Assembly (NCBI GenBank): GCA_947624255.1
Contig: CANQJO010000001.1
Location: 186,001-250,000 of the forward strand
From: an uncultured Ruminococcus sp.
Lineage (GTDB): Bacteria; Bacillota; Clostridia; Oscillospirales; Ruminococcaceae
Direction: 5' to 3'
Length of the DNA stretch: 64,000 nt
Shown: positions 9,084 through 17,937 of the stretch, piece by piece
Layout: each line of letters begins with the position of its first letter
How positions within the stretch are numbered: position 1 is the first letter of the stretch
Notes under the pieces: generated by a model
Databases searched by the model: none
What the model saw: only the letters and a program-made list of their open reading frames with translations
What the model was told of the DNA's origin: nothing
Translations under genes and position numbers: made by a program

Positions 9084-9251
9084 ATGAACAGTAAAGAGAA
9101 TTACTCAACACGCAGGATGATAAGAGATGCACTTCCCTTGCTGGGAGCTATTTTCCTTGCCATTGCCTCTGTTGTCTACATTATGTTCAAAAGTTGGAGC
9201 AATAAGCTCTACTCGGAAAAATGGAAGGACTACGAGGACTGCGGAATATAA
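9084..9251 (+). CDS. Small single-pass membrane protein next to pspA
   Basis: This 55-residue protein has a charged N-terminus (MNSKENYSTRRMIRDALP), one membrane segment (about residues 18-35, LLGAIFLAIASVVYIMF) and a hydrophilic C-terminus rich in Lys, Asp and Tyr. The ATG at 9084 is preferred over an upstream in-frame ATG inside pspA because AAAGGA lies 8 nt before it. It follows pspA by 16 nt and precedes a strong terminator, so it completes a two-gene unit. It may be a membrane partner of the PspA homologue, but the family was not recognised. Confidence 0.7.
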   Translation: MNSKENYSTRRMIRDALPLLGAIFLAIASVVYIMFKSWSNKLYSEKWKDYEDCGI

Positions 9252-9263
9252 TGCACTGATATT

Positions 9264-9306
9264 AAGGCAGCACCGTACACAGGTACGGTGCTGCCTTTGA
9301 TTTTTT
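9264..9306 (+). terminator. Intrinsic terminator of the pspA unit
   Basis: AAGGCAGCACCGTAC (9264-9278) pairs perfectly with 9283-9297 around a 4-nt loop, followed by TTGATTTTTT. It also separates the plus-strand unit from the converging spoVM gene. Confidence 0.93.
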
Positions 9307-9311
9307 GACGT

Positions 9312-9398
9312 TTAATCTGCTTCTTCCTTTTTAATGCGGAAAATCATTCTGAAAATTCCCGAAAGTATCTTCGGACTTTTGATAACTACTACCTTCAT
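9312..9398 (-). CDS. spoVM: Stage V sporulation protein SpoVM (28 residues)
   Basis: The minus strand from 9398 encodes 28 residues beginning MKVVVIKSPKILSGIFRMIF and ending KKEEAD. It follows a GGAGGG ribosome site at 9402-9407. B. subtilis SpoVM (26 residues) begins MKFYTIKLPKFLGGIVR, so the shared pattern is IK-x-PK-x-L-x-GI-x-R, including the helix-breaking proline at position 9. SpoVM is an amphipathic helix that recognises the convex forespore membrane and tethers SpoIVA for coat assembly. It lies 54 nt after thiN, the same order as in B. subtilis (thiN then spoVM), which supports the call independently of sequence. The gene is easily missed because of its size. Confidence 0.87.
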   Translation of the reverse strand: MKVVVIKSPKILSGIFRMIFRIKKEEAD

Positions 9399-9452
9399 AG
9401 AATACCCTCCTTAAACGATTATATTCTATTATATTCACTTCCGAAAATTATG

Positions 9453-10055
9453 TTACTTCCTTGAATGTACAACAAGAGCCGTTCCGCTCTCTATTATAAG
9501 TCTTGCCTCGGAGAGTATCTCATTGCTCACGCCGATAGGATATTCCTGCCGCAGTATATAGTCTCTCAGAGGGTATTTCACTCCGGAAAGCTCTCTGATC
9601 TTCACCTGTGCCGTCAATGCAAAAATCGAAAAATACCACCCCTTGCGCTGTGAGTATCTGTGCTCACCTGTTCCGGCAGCGGTGATGATATTCCCACTGT
9701 CAAGAATAGATCCCTTACAGCCGTGACTATGTATCAGCATAAGTGTCTGGATATTGGCAAAGGTATGGTCGAATCTTCCGCCAAGCGCACCGCATATAAC
9801 GATCTTGTCCGCTCCCTTATCAAGAGCTATCCTGACTGCCATGATCGTATCAGTATCGTCCTTTTCGGGCTTACTCCTCACTATGGGAATATCCTCCGGC
9901 AGAATGTTACTGCATGAATCAAAATCACCAACGATGATATCCGGCACAACTCCCAGCTTTAGCGCATGATCGTATCCGCAATCAGCACAGATGATCATAT
10001 CACCTTTTGGAATACCTGCCGAGAGCTTTCCTCCGGAAATAATGATGCACGTCAT
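9453..10055 (-). CDS. thiN: Thiamine pyrophosphokinase
   Basis: ThiN transfers pyrophosphate from ATP to thiamine to give thiamine diphosphate, the cofactor of the transketolase encoded at 47449-49236. The 200-residue protein shows the family motifs DCGYDHALKLG, VGDFDS and KPEKDDTDTIMAV in the N-terminal catalytic half, then GALGGRFDHTFANI; the C-terminal part forms the thiamine-binding domain. The ATG at 10055 is preferred: its ATGA overlaps the rsgA stop and AAGGAG lies 11 nt upstream. A GTG 12 nt earlier lies inside that ribosome site. The thiN-spoVM order after rsgA matches B. subtilis, minus rpe. Confidence 0.93.
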   Translation of the reverse strand: MTCIIISGGKLSAGIPKGDMIICADCGYDHALKLGVVPDIIVGDFDSCSNILPEDIPIVRSKPEKDDTDTIMAVRIALDKGADKIVICGALGGRFDHTFANIQTLMLIHSHGCKGSILDSGNIITAAGTGEHRYSQRKGWYFSIFALTAQVKIRELSGVKYPLRDYILRQEYPIGVSNEILSEARLIIESGTALVVHSRK

Positions 10056-10921
10056 TTCAGTTCCCACTCCTTAAGCAGTTTTGCCTCTTCATACATGGCA
10101 CAGTAGCTTGCATGGCGGCTTGCAGCGATCTCTCCACGATAAAGAGCCTCCAGCACAGAACAGCCCTTTTCGCAGGTATGAGAGCAGTCATTAAAACGAC
10201 AGCCTGATGTGTCAAACTCACGAAAGCACGAAGCAAGCTCCTCCTTGCGGATAATATCATAGCGATTCGTTTCAAAGGTGGAAAATCCGGGAGTGTCTGC
10301 GATGTATCCTCCCTCCGCCAGTCTGTAAAGCTCCGCATGACGAGTGGTATGCCGTCCTCTGCCGAGCTTTTTGCTTATCTCAGCAGTAGGTATATCCAGT
10401 CCCTCAGCCGCATTCAGCAGCGTTGATTTTCCCGCTCCCGAATTACCCGTAAATGCGCTTATTTTCCCTTTGAGAAGCTCACGCACTGCCGCAATGGACT
10501 CCTCATCGGAGTAATCCGCTTCAAGAACGGCAATGCCGATTTTTGAGTATATCTCCCTTATGGGGGTACTGTCTCCAAGATCCACCTTCGTGATTATCAG
10601 TGACGGAGTGATATTTTTATATTCAGCGATAGCTATGAATTTATCTAAAATGAGATAATTTGGTGCAGGCTCGCAAGTAGACACCACAAACACAAGCTGG
10701 TCAAGATTTGCCAGCGGCGGACGTATTATGCTGTTTTTACGATCGTCCACCTCTGTGATGATGCCGTTACAGACGGTGACATGATCTCCTGCGCAGGGAC
10801 TTATCCCTTTACAGCGGAAAACGCCTCTTGCCCTGCACTCACATATACCGTCAGGGGACTCTACTGTATAGAGTCCCCCTAAGCATTTTGTTATTATTCC
10901 GTGTTGAATGTTGTTCACCAC
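10052..10921 (-). CDS. rsgA: Ribosome small subunit-dependent GTPase RsgA
   Basis: RsgA is a circularly permuted GTPase that checks late 30S subunit maturation. The 289-residue protein shows an N-terminal OB fold (about 1-65). The permuted G motifs come next: G4 as TKVD near 115, then G1 GNSGAGKSTLLN near 165 and G3 DTPGFS near 210. A C-terminal zinc-binding region holds Cys and His (CRFNDCSHTCEKGCSV). The gene starts with GTG (10921 or the adjacent 10918) overlapping the prkC stop by a few bases, and ends in a 4-nt overlap with thiN, so translation is probably coupled. In B. subtilis RsgA (CpgA) is a target of the kinase encoded next to it. Confidence 0.95.
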   Translation of the reverse strand: MVNNIQHGIITKCLGGLYTVESPDGICECRARGVFRCKGISPCAGDHVTVCNGIITEVDDRKNSIIRPPLANLDQLVFVVSTCEPAPNYLILDKFIAIAEYKNITPSLIITKVDLGDSTPIREIYSKIGIAVLEADYSDEESIAAVRELLKGKISAFTGNSGAGKSTLLNAAEGLDIPTAEISKKLGRGRHTTRHAELYRLAEGGYIADTPGFSTFETNRYDIIRKEELASCFREFDTSGCRFNDCSHTCEKGCSVLEALYRGEIAASRHASYCAMYEEAKLLKEWELK

Positions 10922-13188
10922 TCTTCACCGTATCCGTTGGGATCTTCCCATTCAGGATCTGTCCACTGCTCTGTCGGAGGCTGATACTCCGTGGGAGGTG
11001 CGGGCGGATCTGTGATCGGTTCAGTATATTCTGACGGAGGCTCTGTAGGAGGTTCTGTGGGAGGTTCGGTAGGCTCCGGGAAAGCTCCTATTGCCTGAAG
11101 CGCTGCGTTCAGATCTTCGGTCTCGGCTGAATATGTCTTATCAGCAAAATTGAATTTATAAGTTCCTATAGTCGCCTGAGCGAAATTGCTCTGATTCTGG
11201 ATTACTATTGTGACGAATACATTCTCGCCCGACCCCTTTATCTCCTGAGTATACTGCTGCATCAGGGGCAGACTTACATTGATCGAGTTCTGGATCTTCA
11301 TCTGACCGTCCTCGTCCTGTACAAGGAAATCAACAACGAATCTTCCGCTTATTTCAGAGGGGAAGTTCAGTGTGAACGGGATCTCGCCCTCCGGAGGTGT
11401 TCCATCGCTGAAATAAAGAATTATCTCTGCTCCGGATTCAACTACCTCACCCGGCTCGATGCTCTGTTCTATAACGACGTTCTCCTTTTCATAAGAAGGC
11501 TTTGGCTGTGCATCAACGGTCAATCCACGATAAGCAGCCATACGGCTTGCGTCCTCGATAGTCTTTTCGGTATAGTCTTCAACCGTGATCTGTCCCTTAT
11601 TTGCGCCCATGCTCACGTAAAGAACAACAGTCGAGCCTTTGGGAACAGATGTTCCCTCCTTGGGATCGGATTCAATGACCTTGCCTTTTTCTATGGTATC
11701 GCTTGATTTCTGATGTACCTCTGCTTTTAGTCCTCTTTGGTCAAGCTGATCCTTTGCAAGCTCCTGGTTTATATCGACCAGTTTCGGGACTTCCACGGTC
11801 TCCATGCCTTTGCTGACAACGACTTTCAGAGTGTCGCCCTTGTTAAATCCTGTGCCGGATTCGATACTCTGTGAGATTATGCGGTTTTCCTCCAGCTCAT
11901 TATACTGTGTGTCCTCTATCTCGAACTTGATGATATTTCCGTACTGACTGACAGCATCGTTGTAGTCCATATTGTAGAAATCGGGCATAGTGTAATCATT
12001 CTTAGAGCCGCCTCCGGTAATATAATCCTTCAGCAGCAGTGCCACAAATATGACCGCAACTATGATAACTACAACGACTACTGCCGTAAGTACCGGTACA
12101 ACATATGAAGAGCGCTCCTCCTCATCATCATCGTCATCATCGTAATATTCATCATAGCCTGTCTGTGCGGCATACCTCGGGGGAGCAGACTCATCATAGC
12201 CGCCGTTCCGGGCGTATCCTGCCGATTTGAGAGCATACGCATTCTCTGCCTCCTGCGGAGTTTCGGTCCGGACTTCTCCTGCGGCAGGGGTGCTGAATGC
12301 TATGGTATTTTCGCTGTTGTCCTCATCGCCCTCCTCCTGATAATATCCGAAAGTTATTGTCGGATCTGCCTTGAATTTCTCGATATCGCTTATCATCTCG
12401 CCGGTCGTCTGGTATCTGTCCTCGGGAGCTTTCTCCATAGCACGCAGAACGATCTCCTCCAGACCGTCCGGTATATCGGGATTTATCGCCCTCGGACGCT
12501 CCGGGGTATCATGCATATGCATCACAGCAATAGCAACAGGATTGTCGCTGTCAAAGGGCTTTCTTCCGGTGAGCATCTCATACATCATTGCGCCCACAGA
12601 GTATATATCACTTTTTGCATCGGTAATATTTCCGCTTGCCTGCTCAGGACTGATATAATGAACGCTGCCTATTGCCTGATCGGTAGCAGTTTTGCCGTCT
12701 TCACGGGCAAATTTGGCAATGCCGAAATCCATGACCTTGATAGTGCCGTCAGTGAACATCATAATATTCTGGGGCTTTATATCACGGTGGACTATTCCCT
12801 TATCGTGAGCGTGCTGGAGCGCACGAAGTATCTGTATCACGAAGTGAACGGTATCCTTCCATGTGAGGATCTTCTCCTCCTCGATGTACTCTTTAAGAGT
12901 GATGCCGTCAATGTACTCCATGACTATATACTGGATCTTGTCAGAGAATCCCACGTCATATATCTTTACGATATTCGGATGAGCCAGAACAGCTATCGCC
13001 TTTGATTCATTACGGAAGCGGCGGAGAAATTCCTCATTTTCCGCATACTCCTTTTTCAGTATCTTGATAGCGACGGTTTTGTTATCAATGACATCCACAC
13101 CCTTATAGACCTCAGCCATTCCTCCGACGCCGATAAGTTCGGTGATCTCGTATCTTCCGTCCAGCTTTTTGCCAATATTCTTGTCCAT
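10915..13188 (-). CDS. prkC: Serine/threonine protein kinase with PASTA domains
   Basis: This 757-residue transmembrane kinase has a cytoplasmic Hanks-type domain (about 12-275) with the glycine loop GVGGMAEV at 20-27, catalytic HRDIKPQN near 135 and DFG. A ~90-residue acidic juxtamembrane linker with a run of Asp follows, then one membrane helix (about 360-388). Three PASTA repeats make up about 395-600. The C-terminal region ends in a Pro/Thr/Glu tail with EPPTEPPTEPP. PASTA domains sense muropeptides and lipid II; the kinase controls growth, division and spore exit in relatives. The tail resembles a cell-wall-crossing spacer and is longer than in the B. subtilis protein. The phosphatase gene prpC lies 16 nt upstream. 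Confidence 0.95.
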   Translation of the reverse strand: MDKNIGKKLDGRYEITELIGVGGMAEVYKGVDVIDNKTVAIKILKKEYAENEEFLRRFRNESKAIAVLAHPNIVKIYDVGFSDKIQYIVMEYIDGITLKEYIEEEKILTWKDTVHFVIQILRALQHAHDKGIVHRDIKPQNIMMFTDGTIKVMDFGIAKFAREDGKTATDQAIGSVHYISPEQASGNITDAKSDIYSVGAMMYEMLTGRKPFDSDNPVAIAVMHMHDTPERPRAINPDIPDGLEEIVLRAMEKAPEDRYQTTGEMISDIEKFKADPTITFGYYQEEGDEDNSENTIAFSTPAAGEVRTETPQEAENAYALKSAGYARNGGYDESAPPRYAAQTGYDEYYDDDDDDEEERSSYVVPVLTAVVVVVIIVAVIFVALLLKDYITGGGSKNDYTMPDFYNMDYNDAVSQYGNIIKFEIEDTQYNELEENRIISQSIESGTGFNKGDTLKVVVSKGMETVEVPKLVDINQELAKDQLDQRGLKAEVHQKSSDTIEKGKVIESDPKEGTSVPKGSTVVLYVSMGANKGQITVEDYTEKTIEDASRMAAYRGLTVDAQPKPSYEKENVVIEQSIEPGEVVESGAEIILYFSDGTPPEGEIPFTLNFPSEISGRFVVDFLVQDEDGQMKIQNSINVSLPLMQQYTQEIKGSGENVFVTIVIQNQSNFAQATIGTYKFNFADKTYSAETEDLNAALQAIGAFPEPTEPPTEPPTEPPSEYTEPITDPPAPPTEYQPPTEQWTDPEWEDPNGYGEEW

Positions 13189-13204
13189 TATTTTTCCTCC
13201 TGAG

Positions 13205-13930
13205 TTAGTCAGAAATTACCGCAACGGTGATATTGTCACGGCCGCCTTTCCCGAGGGCGAGGTTTATCAGTTCATCTGCGACTGTATCAAAGGGAGTTCT
13301 GAGTATAACATCATATATTTCATCATCGCTGCAATATCCCGACAATCCGTCAGAGCAAAGCAGCAGACTGATCTTGTCACTGTAGTCAAGCATAAACGTA
13401 TCGGTGAGTATCGTTTTTTCAACGCCGACAGCTCTCACCAGCATATGCTTCTGTGGGTGAGTTTCGATCTCCTCCTCGGTGATCTTCCCCTGCTGAAAGA
13501 GGAGGCAGGCAACGTTGTGGTCAGTAGTTATCCGGCGCAGCCCGCTGTCCGTTATCAGGTAAGCACGGCTGTCTCCGACATTTGCGATAAAGGCAGACTT
13601 TTTGTTCACAAAGGCGGCAACGCAGGTAGTACCCATACCGAAATTCTTGAAATCCAGTCTTGCCCTTGTATATATGACCGAATTTGCCGCCGACATCGAC
13701 AGCATCAGGAGCTTGCGTATATCCTCATCGCTCATGCTTTCGGAGTATCCCACGGAAAATCGCTGGAAAAACTCGTCAATGGCGAGAGTGCTTGCCTCAC
13801 GTCCGGCACGCTCGCCTCCCATGCCGTCACACACGGCAGCGAGTACATTATGCCCGAAATATTCACATCTCACAGCATCCTGATTTTCCTCACGCTTGAG
13901 ACCGATATCAGTTCCGAACCTGAATCTCAA
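13205..13930 (-). CDS. prpC: PP2C-family serine/threonine phosphatase (PrpC/Stp)
   Basis: PrpC reverses phosphorylation by the neighbouring PASTA kinase. The PP2C metal-binding motifs are visible: GLKREENQD near the start, CDGMGGERAGREAS around residue 40, VGDSRAYL around 115, LLCSDGLS near 185 and GGRDNITV at the C-terminus. A TTG start at 13930 is proposed because AAAGGAGG lies 9 nt upstream of it. An ATG at 13960 is also open but lacks a ribosome site and would extend the N-terminus by ten residues. With the TTG start the gene overlaps the end of rlmN by 23 nt. The product is about 241 residues, usual for the family. Confidence 0.93.
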   Translation of the reverse strand: MRFRFGTDIGLKREENQDAVRCEYFGHNVLAAVCDGMGGERAGREASTLAIDEFFQRFSVGYSESMSDEDIRKLLMLSMSAANSVIYTRARLDFKNFGMGTTCVAAFVNKKSAFIANVGDSRAYLITDSGLRRITTDHNVACLLFQQGKITEEEIETHPQKHMLVRAVGVEKTILTDTFMLDYSDKISLLLCSDGLSGYCSDDEIYDVILRTPFDTVADELINLALGKGGRDNITVAVISD

Positions 13931-14978
13931 TATTCCGCACCTCCTTTTTTTCTGCGGCATCTCGTCTGAGCTGACCGCAGGCTGCTTCTATGTCGCTTCC
14001 GAGAGTTCTTCTCACGGTGGCATTTATCCCCCGTTTGCCGAGATATCCGGCGAATTCTGCCGCTGTATTTTTTCCTGTATGGTAGTCACGCTCTTTGACC
14101 TTGTTCACAGGGATAAGATTCACGTGACAGTTCATGCCCCGTATAAGATCTGCCAGACGGTCGGCGTCCTCACGGGAAGAATTCACGCCCTCGATGACAG
14201 CATACTCAAAGGTGATGCGTCTTCCCGTGGCAGAAATGTAATCCTTGCAGGCAGTTATAAGCCTGTCTATATTATATGCCCGATTCACAGGCATTATTTC
14301 ACTTCGTCTGATATTATCGGGGCTGTGAAGCGATACCGAAAGCGTCAGACCAAGCCTGAGTTTCGCAAGACGATATATCTCGGGAACGATCCCGCAGGTG
14401 GAGAGCGTTACATGGCGCAGGCTCAGATCATTGCCGTTCTTATCCGATACAAGGCGGAGGAATTTCACCACATTGTCAAAATTATCGAGCGGCTCTCCGA
14501 TCCCCATGAGCACAACGCCCGATACTCTCAGTCCGGCATCGTGTTCTGTTTCATAGATCTGCATGAGTATCTCAGAGGGCGTGAGACTCCTGACATAGCC
14601 GGCGATCGCCGAGGCACAGAATCGGCAGCCCATTTTGCAGCCTACCTGCGTGGAGACACATATGCTGTGCCCGTAGCTGTATTCCATCAGGACGGTCTCC
14701 ACATAATTGCCGTCATGCAGCCTATATAGATATTTTACAGTATTATCTATGGAGGATTCAAGCTTTTTCTCTGCAAATAGTCTGTTTATACAAAAATATT
14801 CCTCCAACAGCCGTCTCAATTGGACAGATATGTCAGTCATTTTTTCAAAATCAAAGACTTTTTTAACGTGCAGCCACTGAAATACCTGTTTCGCCCTGAA
14901 TTTTTTCTCTCCCATTCCGGCGAGATGCTCTTCCAGCTCTTCAAGACTGAGGCTGAGGATATCTGTCTTGCTTTCCAA
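13908..14978 (-). CDS. rlmN: Dual-specificity 23S rRNA/tRNA adenine C2-methyltransferase RlmN
   Basis: RlmN is a radical SAM enzyme that methylates A2503 of 23S rRNA and A37 of some tRNAs. The 356-residue protein has an N-terminal helical domain and the CxxxCxxC cluster motif in CKMGCRFCAS near residue 119. VLMGIGEPLDN near 160 and the substrate-side cysteine in the C-terminal part (RRTLGSDIEAACGQL) are also present. The latter keeps the cysteine used in the methyl-transfer mechanism. It starts 4 nt after the rsmB stop and runs into prpC, as in B. subtilis. Confidence 0.96.
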   Translation of the reverse strand: MESKTDILSLSLEELEEHLAGMGEKKFRAKQVFQWLHVKKVFDFEKMTDISVQLRRLLEEYFCINRLFAEKKLESSIDNTVKYLYRLHDGNYVETVLMEYSYGHSICVSTQVGCKMGCRFCASAIAGYVRSLTPSEILMQIYETEHDAGLRVSGVVLMGIGEPLDNFDNVVKFLRLVSDKNGNDLSLRHVTLSTCGIVPEIYRLAKLRLGLTLSVSLHSPDNIRRSEIMPVNRAYNIDRLITACKDYISATGRRITFEYAVIEGVNSSREDADRLADLIRGMNCHVNLIPVNKVKERDYHTGKNTAAEFAGYLGKRGINATVRRTLGSDIEAACGQLRRDAAEKKEVRNIEIQVRN

Positions 14979-14982
14979 ATCA

Positions 14983-16281
14983 TCACCCGTTTTTTCTGAA
15001 TTTTGCTATGAAGAATCCGTCACTGCCGAAATGACAGGGAAATATACTTGCCCGCTCTCCGAAGCTGTCAAGAAGTCCTGAGAGTTTCACTGCCTCTATC
15101 TCCGGATGGTTATCGAGCAGCCGGTCACAAACGTTATCATTCTCACTGCGCCTGAGAGTACAAGTAGAATATACAAGTTCTCCGCCGACAGCAAGATACC
15201 GCAGAGCATTTTCCGCAATAGCATACTGTATCTCCGGAAGACGTTCAAAATCATGTATATCTTTATACTTTATCTCCGGCTTGCGCCTGACAGCTCCCAG
15301 ACCGGAGCATGGCACATCGCAGAGTATTTTTGTAAACTGCGGCAGGCTCTCGTTATAGACAGCGGCATCTCCCACAGCAGCTTTGATATTATTCAGACAA
15401 AGCCGCTGAGCGCCCTGCCGGATAAGTCCCACTCGCTTTTCATGAATATCAAAGGCATAGATCTCTCCTCTGCCGTTCATCATTTCAGCCATGGTGAATG
15501 TCTTGCCTCCGGGAGCTGCACAAATATCAAGGACGATATCCTTATCATCGGGTGATAAAGCCGTGCAGCAGAGCTGTGATGCTTTATCCTGAACATGGAA
15601 GTATCCCTTTCTGAACGCCTCCGAGGAGATCGCCTCTCCCCCGAGGATATAGCATTCGGGAACATCAGTTTCCCGTACATCGGTATCAACGGCAGAGATG
15701 AATTCCTCAACCGTACATACAAGAGGATTTCTCCTCACCATAACGGGAGGCGGCAGGAGTGCATCAGCAAGAAGATCTTCGGCAAGCTCCTGACCGTAAT
15801 CAGTCTCAAGTGAGGAGATAAGGCTCACAGGAGCGGAATACTTCAGCGAGGCAGCCTGAAGCCTGTCCGCCGGAACGGAATATTTTTTTCCCTGACGTAT
15901 AAAATTCCTGAGAACAGCATTCACCATTCCGGAAGCACTGCTTTTGCCCAGTTTTTTGGCAAGCTCTGTGCTCTCGCTGACGGCTGCCCGCTCAGGGATA
16001 TTGTCCATATACAAAAGCTGATAGATGCCGCATCTGAGAATATTCAGCACTGTGTCATCAAGCTTTTCTATCGGACGGGAGGAAAGCCCGCTGATGATAT
16101 GATCAAGAGTGAGCTTTCTCTCGATAACACCGTAATATATTGCCGAGCATAGATGCCGGTCACGCTCCGGAAGTCCTGAGACCCCCGGTTCTCTGCCAAG
16201 CTGTATATTGGAATACGCTGTCCTGCCGAATGTCCTGCATAGGAGCTTTACAGAAAGACTGCGTGCATCATTCACGATCAA
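14983..16281 (-). CDS. rsmB: 16S rRNA cytosine-967 methyltransferase RsmB
   Basis: This 432-residue protein has an N-terminal NusB-like RNA-binding domain (about 1-130) and a C-terminal SAM-dependent domain. The SAM-binding motif CAAPGGKT lies near 255 and the catalytic DVPCSGLGAVRRKPEIKY near 320; its cysteine forms the covalent bond to the target cytosine. It methylates C967 of 16S rRNA. The ATG at 16281 overlaps the stop of the upstream metallopeptidase gene by 4 nt, and rlmN starts 4 nt after its stop, so translation is likely coupled along the run. Confidence 0.95.
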   Translation of the reverse strand: MIVNDARSLSVKLLCRTFGRTAYSNIQLGREPGVSGLPERDRHLCSAIYYGVIERKLTLDHIISGLSSRPIEKLDDTVLNILRCGIYQLLYMDNIPERAAVSESTELAKKLGKSSASGMVNAVLRNFIRQGKKYSVPADRLQAASLKYSAPVSLISSLETDYGQELAEDLLADALLPPPVMVRRNPLVCTVEEFISAVDTDVRETDVPECYILGGEAISSEAFRKGYFHVQDKASQLCCTALSPDDKDIVLDICAAPGGKTFTMAEMMNGRGEIYAFDIHEKRVGLIRQGAQRLCLNNIKAAVGDAAVYNESLPQFTKILCDVPCSGLGAVRRKPEIKYKDIHDFERLPEIQYAIAENALRYLAVGGELVYSTCTLRRSENDNVCDRLLDNHPEIEAVKLSGLLDSFGERASIFPCHFGSDGFFIAKFRKNG

Positions 16282-16946
16282 TCTCTCCTTGCAGCAGCCA
16301 GAAGTCTGATAAGCTGCATGATCGACACAACAAGCGAAGTAACATAGGTGAATGCCGCTGCTGTCAGCACCTTTTTTGCATTGGGGATCTCATTGTACTC
16401 TAAGACAGCATCGCTCTCCAGCGTTTTCAGCGCCCTGCTGCTTGCATCTATCTCAACAGGCAGCGTTACAAGCTGGAAAAGAACTACAATTGCGAACATA
16501 GCGATACCGAGATAAAGTATCTGAGGTATTGCCTCAAAAAGAATTATGCCGACGATAAATGCCAAATACCAGAAATTTGAGCAGAAATTCGTCACCGGAA
16601 CAAGAGCCGTTCTCACCTTTATGGGAGCGTACTCCTCTGCGTGCTGGCAGGCGTGGCCGCACTCATGAGCCGCAACACCTATTGCGGAAACCGAAGTCTG
16701 CCCGTAAACGGAATCAGAAAGGCGCACTACGTTTGTGGTAGGATCGTAGTGATCGCTGAGTTTTCCGCTGACGTGTTCAACTCTCACGTTGTAAAGCCCG
16801 TTGCTGTCAAGTATTTGACGTGCAACCTGATCGGCAGTTAGTCCCCTTGAATTTCTGACCTTGCTGTATTTGCTGAATGTGGCGTTCACATTGACCGATG
16901 CAATGATCGGCAGCAGCAACATAATAAGCAGTAAAATAACATCCAT
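16278..16946 (-). CDS. Membrane zinc metallopeptidase (YugP family)
   Basis: This 222-residue protein begins with a membrane segment (MDVILLLIMLLLPIIASVNV). A zinc-binding HECGHACQH motif lies near residue 88, and three more hydrophobic segments make up the second half. This arrangement matches the YugP family of membrane metallopeptidases, whose substrates are not established. The residues AVAYEYNEIPNA-like region (ESDAVLEYNEIPNAKKV) is typical of the family. In B. subtilis yugP is not in this locus; here the gene is inserted between fmt and rsmB, overlapping rsmB by 4 nt. Confidence 0.88.
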   Translation of the reverse strand: MDVILLLIMLLLPIIASVNVNATFSKYSKVRNSRGLTADQVARQILDSNGLYNVRVEHVSGKLSDHYDPTTNVVRLSDSVYGQTSVSAIGVAAHECGHACQHAEEYAPIKVRTALVPVTNFCSNFWYLAFIVGIILFEAIPQILYLGIAMFAIVVLFQLVTLPVEIDASSRALKTLESDAVLEYNEIPNAKKVLTAAAFTYVTSLVVSIMQLIRLLAAARRD

Positions 16947-17001
16947 AATAATACCTCCATCATTAGCCGTTTTTCGGCTGAGAATACGGGAGCCGGCAGT
17001 T

Positions 17002-17931
17002 TTATCTGCCGAGGATCTCTCCCTTTGCGATTTTTTTCCCTCTCAGAAAATCCTCAGTTTTCATGCGCTTTTTTCCCTCAGGCTGTACCTCACGGAATAT
17101 GACCGCTCTTCCGTCACCGCATTTAACGGCAAAATTCGCAGTATCGACTACCTCGCCGTTTTCAGCCTGAGAAAACGTTCTGTCGGATATCTCTGATGCA
17201 AAGACCTTGAGCCTTTTGCCCTCCAGCATGGTAAAGCCGGTAACGCCCCTTATGACATTGTGTATCTTCTGAGCAGTCTGCGAAAAATCAAGGGCGCTCA
17301 TCTCTTTTTTTATCATGGGGGAGTAGCTTGAAAGCTCATGATCTTGCTTCTCCGGGTGAAGTTCGCCGTTTTCGGCAGCCCGGAGCGTATCAGCAAGCAC
17401 TTCGCCTCCCATAACGGAAAGCCGTGCATAAAGCTGTTCATAGGTTTCGTTCTCACCAATATGTGTGGAACGCTTTACCAGCATATCACCGGTGTCGAGC
17501 CCCTCGCTCATCTGCATTGACGTAACGCCCGTTTCGCTTTCGCCGTTGAGCAGCACCCAGTTTATGGGAGCAGCTCCCCTGTATGCCGGCAGAAGCGATG
17601 CGTGAATGTTTATGCAGCCGAATTTCGGGATCTCCAGTACCTCTTTCGGAAGTATCTGACCATATGCCGTGACTATTATCATATCGGGAGAAAGCTCCCG
17701 CAGGATCTTCAATGCGGCTTCGGCATCTTCACCCCTGCGCAGTGAAAGAGGCTGATATACCCGGATACCGTACTCCTGTGCGGCAGCCTTTACCGGCGTG
17801 GGGATCAGCTTGTAGCCTCTGCCCTTCGGCTTATCCGGCTGAGTGAATACTGCCTGCACTGTGCTGATCTCAGTGAGTGTGCGCAGGCACGGAACAGCAA
17901 ATTCAGGCGTTCCCATAAAAACAACGTTCAT
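17002..17931 (-). CDS. fmt: Methionyl-tRNA formyltransferase
   Basis: Fmt transfers a formyl group from 10-formyl-tetrahydrofolate to the amino group of initiator Met-tRNA. The 309-residue protein starts with MNVVFMGTPEFAVPCL. It has the folate-site and catalytic segment INIHASLLPAYRGAAPINW near residue 105, including the conserved Asn, His and later Asp (EGLDTGDML). It lies 6 nt downstream of def, the usual partner gene that removes the same formyl group. A 55-bp gap with a small dyad (AGCCG...CGGCT) separates it from the metallopeptidase gene. Length and motifs are complete. Confidence 0.97.
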   Translation of the reverse strand: MNVVFMGTPEFAVPCLRTLTEISTVQAVFTQPDKPKGRGYKLIPTPVKAAAQEYGIRVYQPLSLRRGEDAEAALKILRELSPDMIIVTAYGQILPKEVLEIPKFGCINIHASLLPAYRGAAPINWVLLNGESETGVTSMQMSEGLDTGDMLVKRSTHIGENETYEQLYARLSVMGGEVLADTLRAAENGELHPEKQDHELSSYSPMIKKEMSALDFSQTAQKIHNVIRGVTGFTMLEGKRLKVFASEISDRTFSQAENGEVVDTANFAVKCGDGRAVIFREVQPEGKKRMKTEDFLRGKKIAKGEILGR

Positions 17932-17937
17932 CAGATA

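Noticed and set aside
12511-14729. Long plus-strand frames opposite prkC, prpC and rlmN
   Set aside because: They lie opposite well-supported conserved genes and have no ribosome sites or recognisable domains.
16947-17001. Terminator between the metallopeptidase gene and fmt
   Set aside because: The small AGCCG/CGGCT dyad lacks a stable stem and T-run, and the genes are probably cotranscribed.
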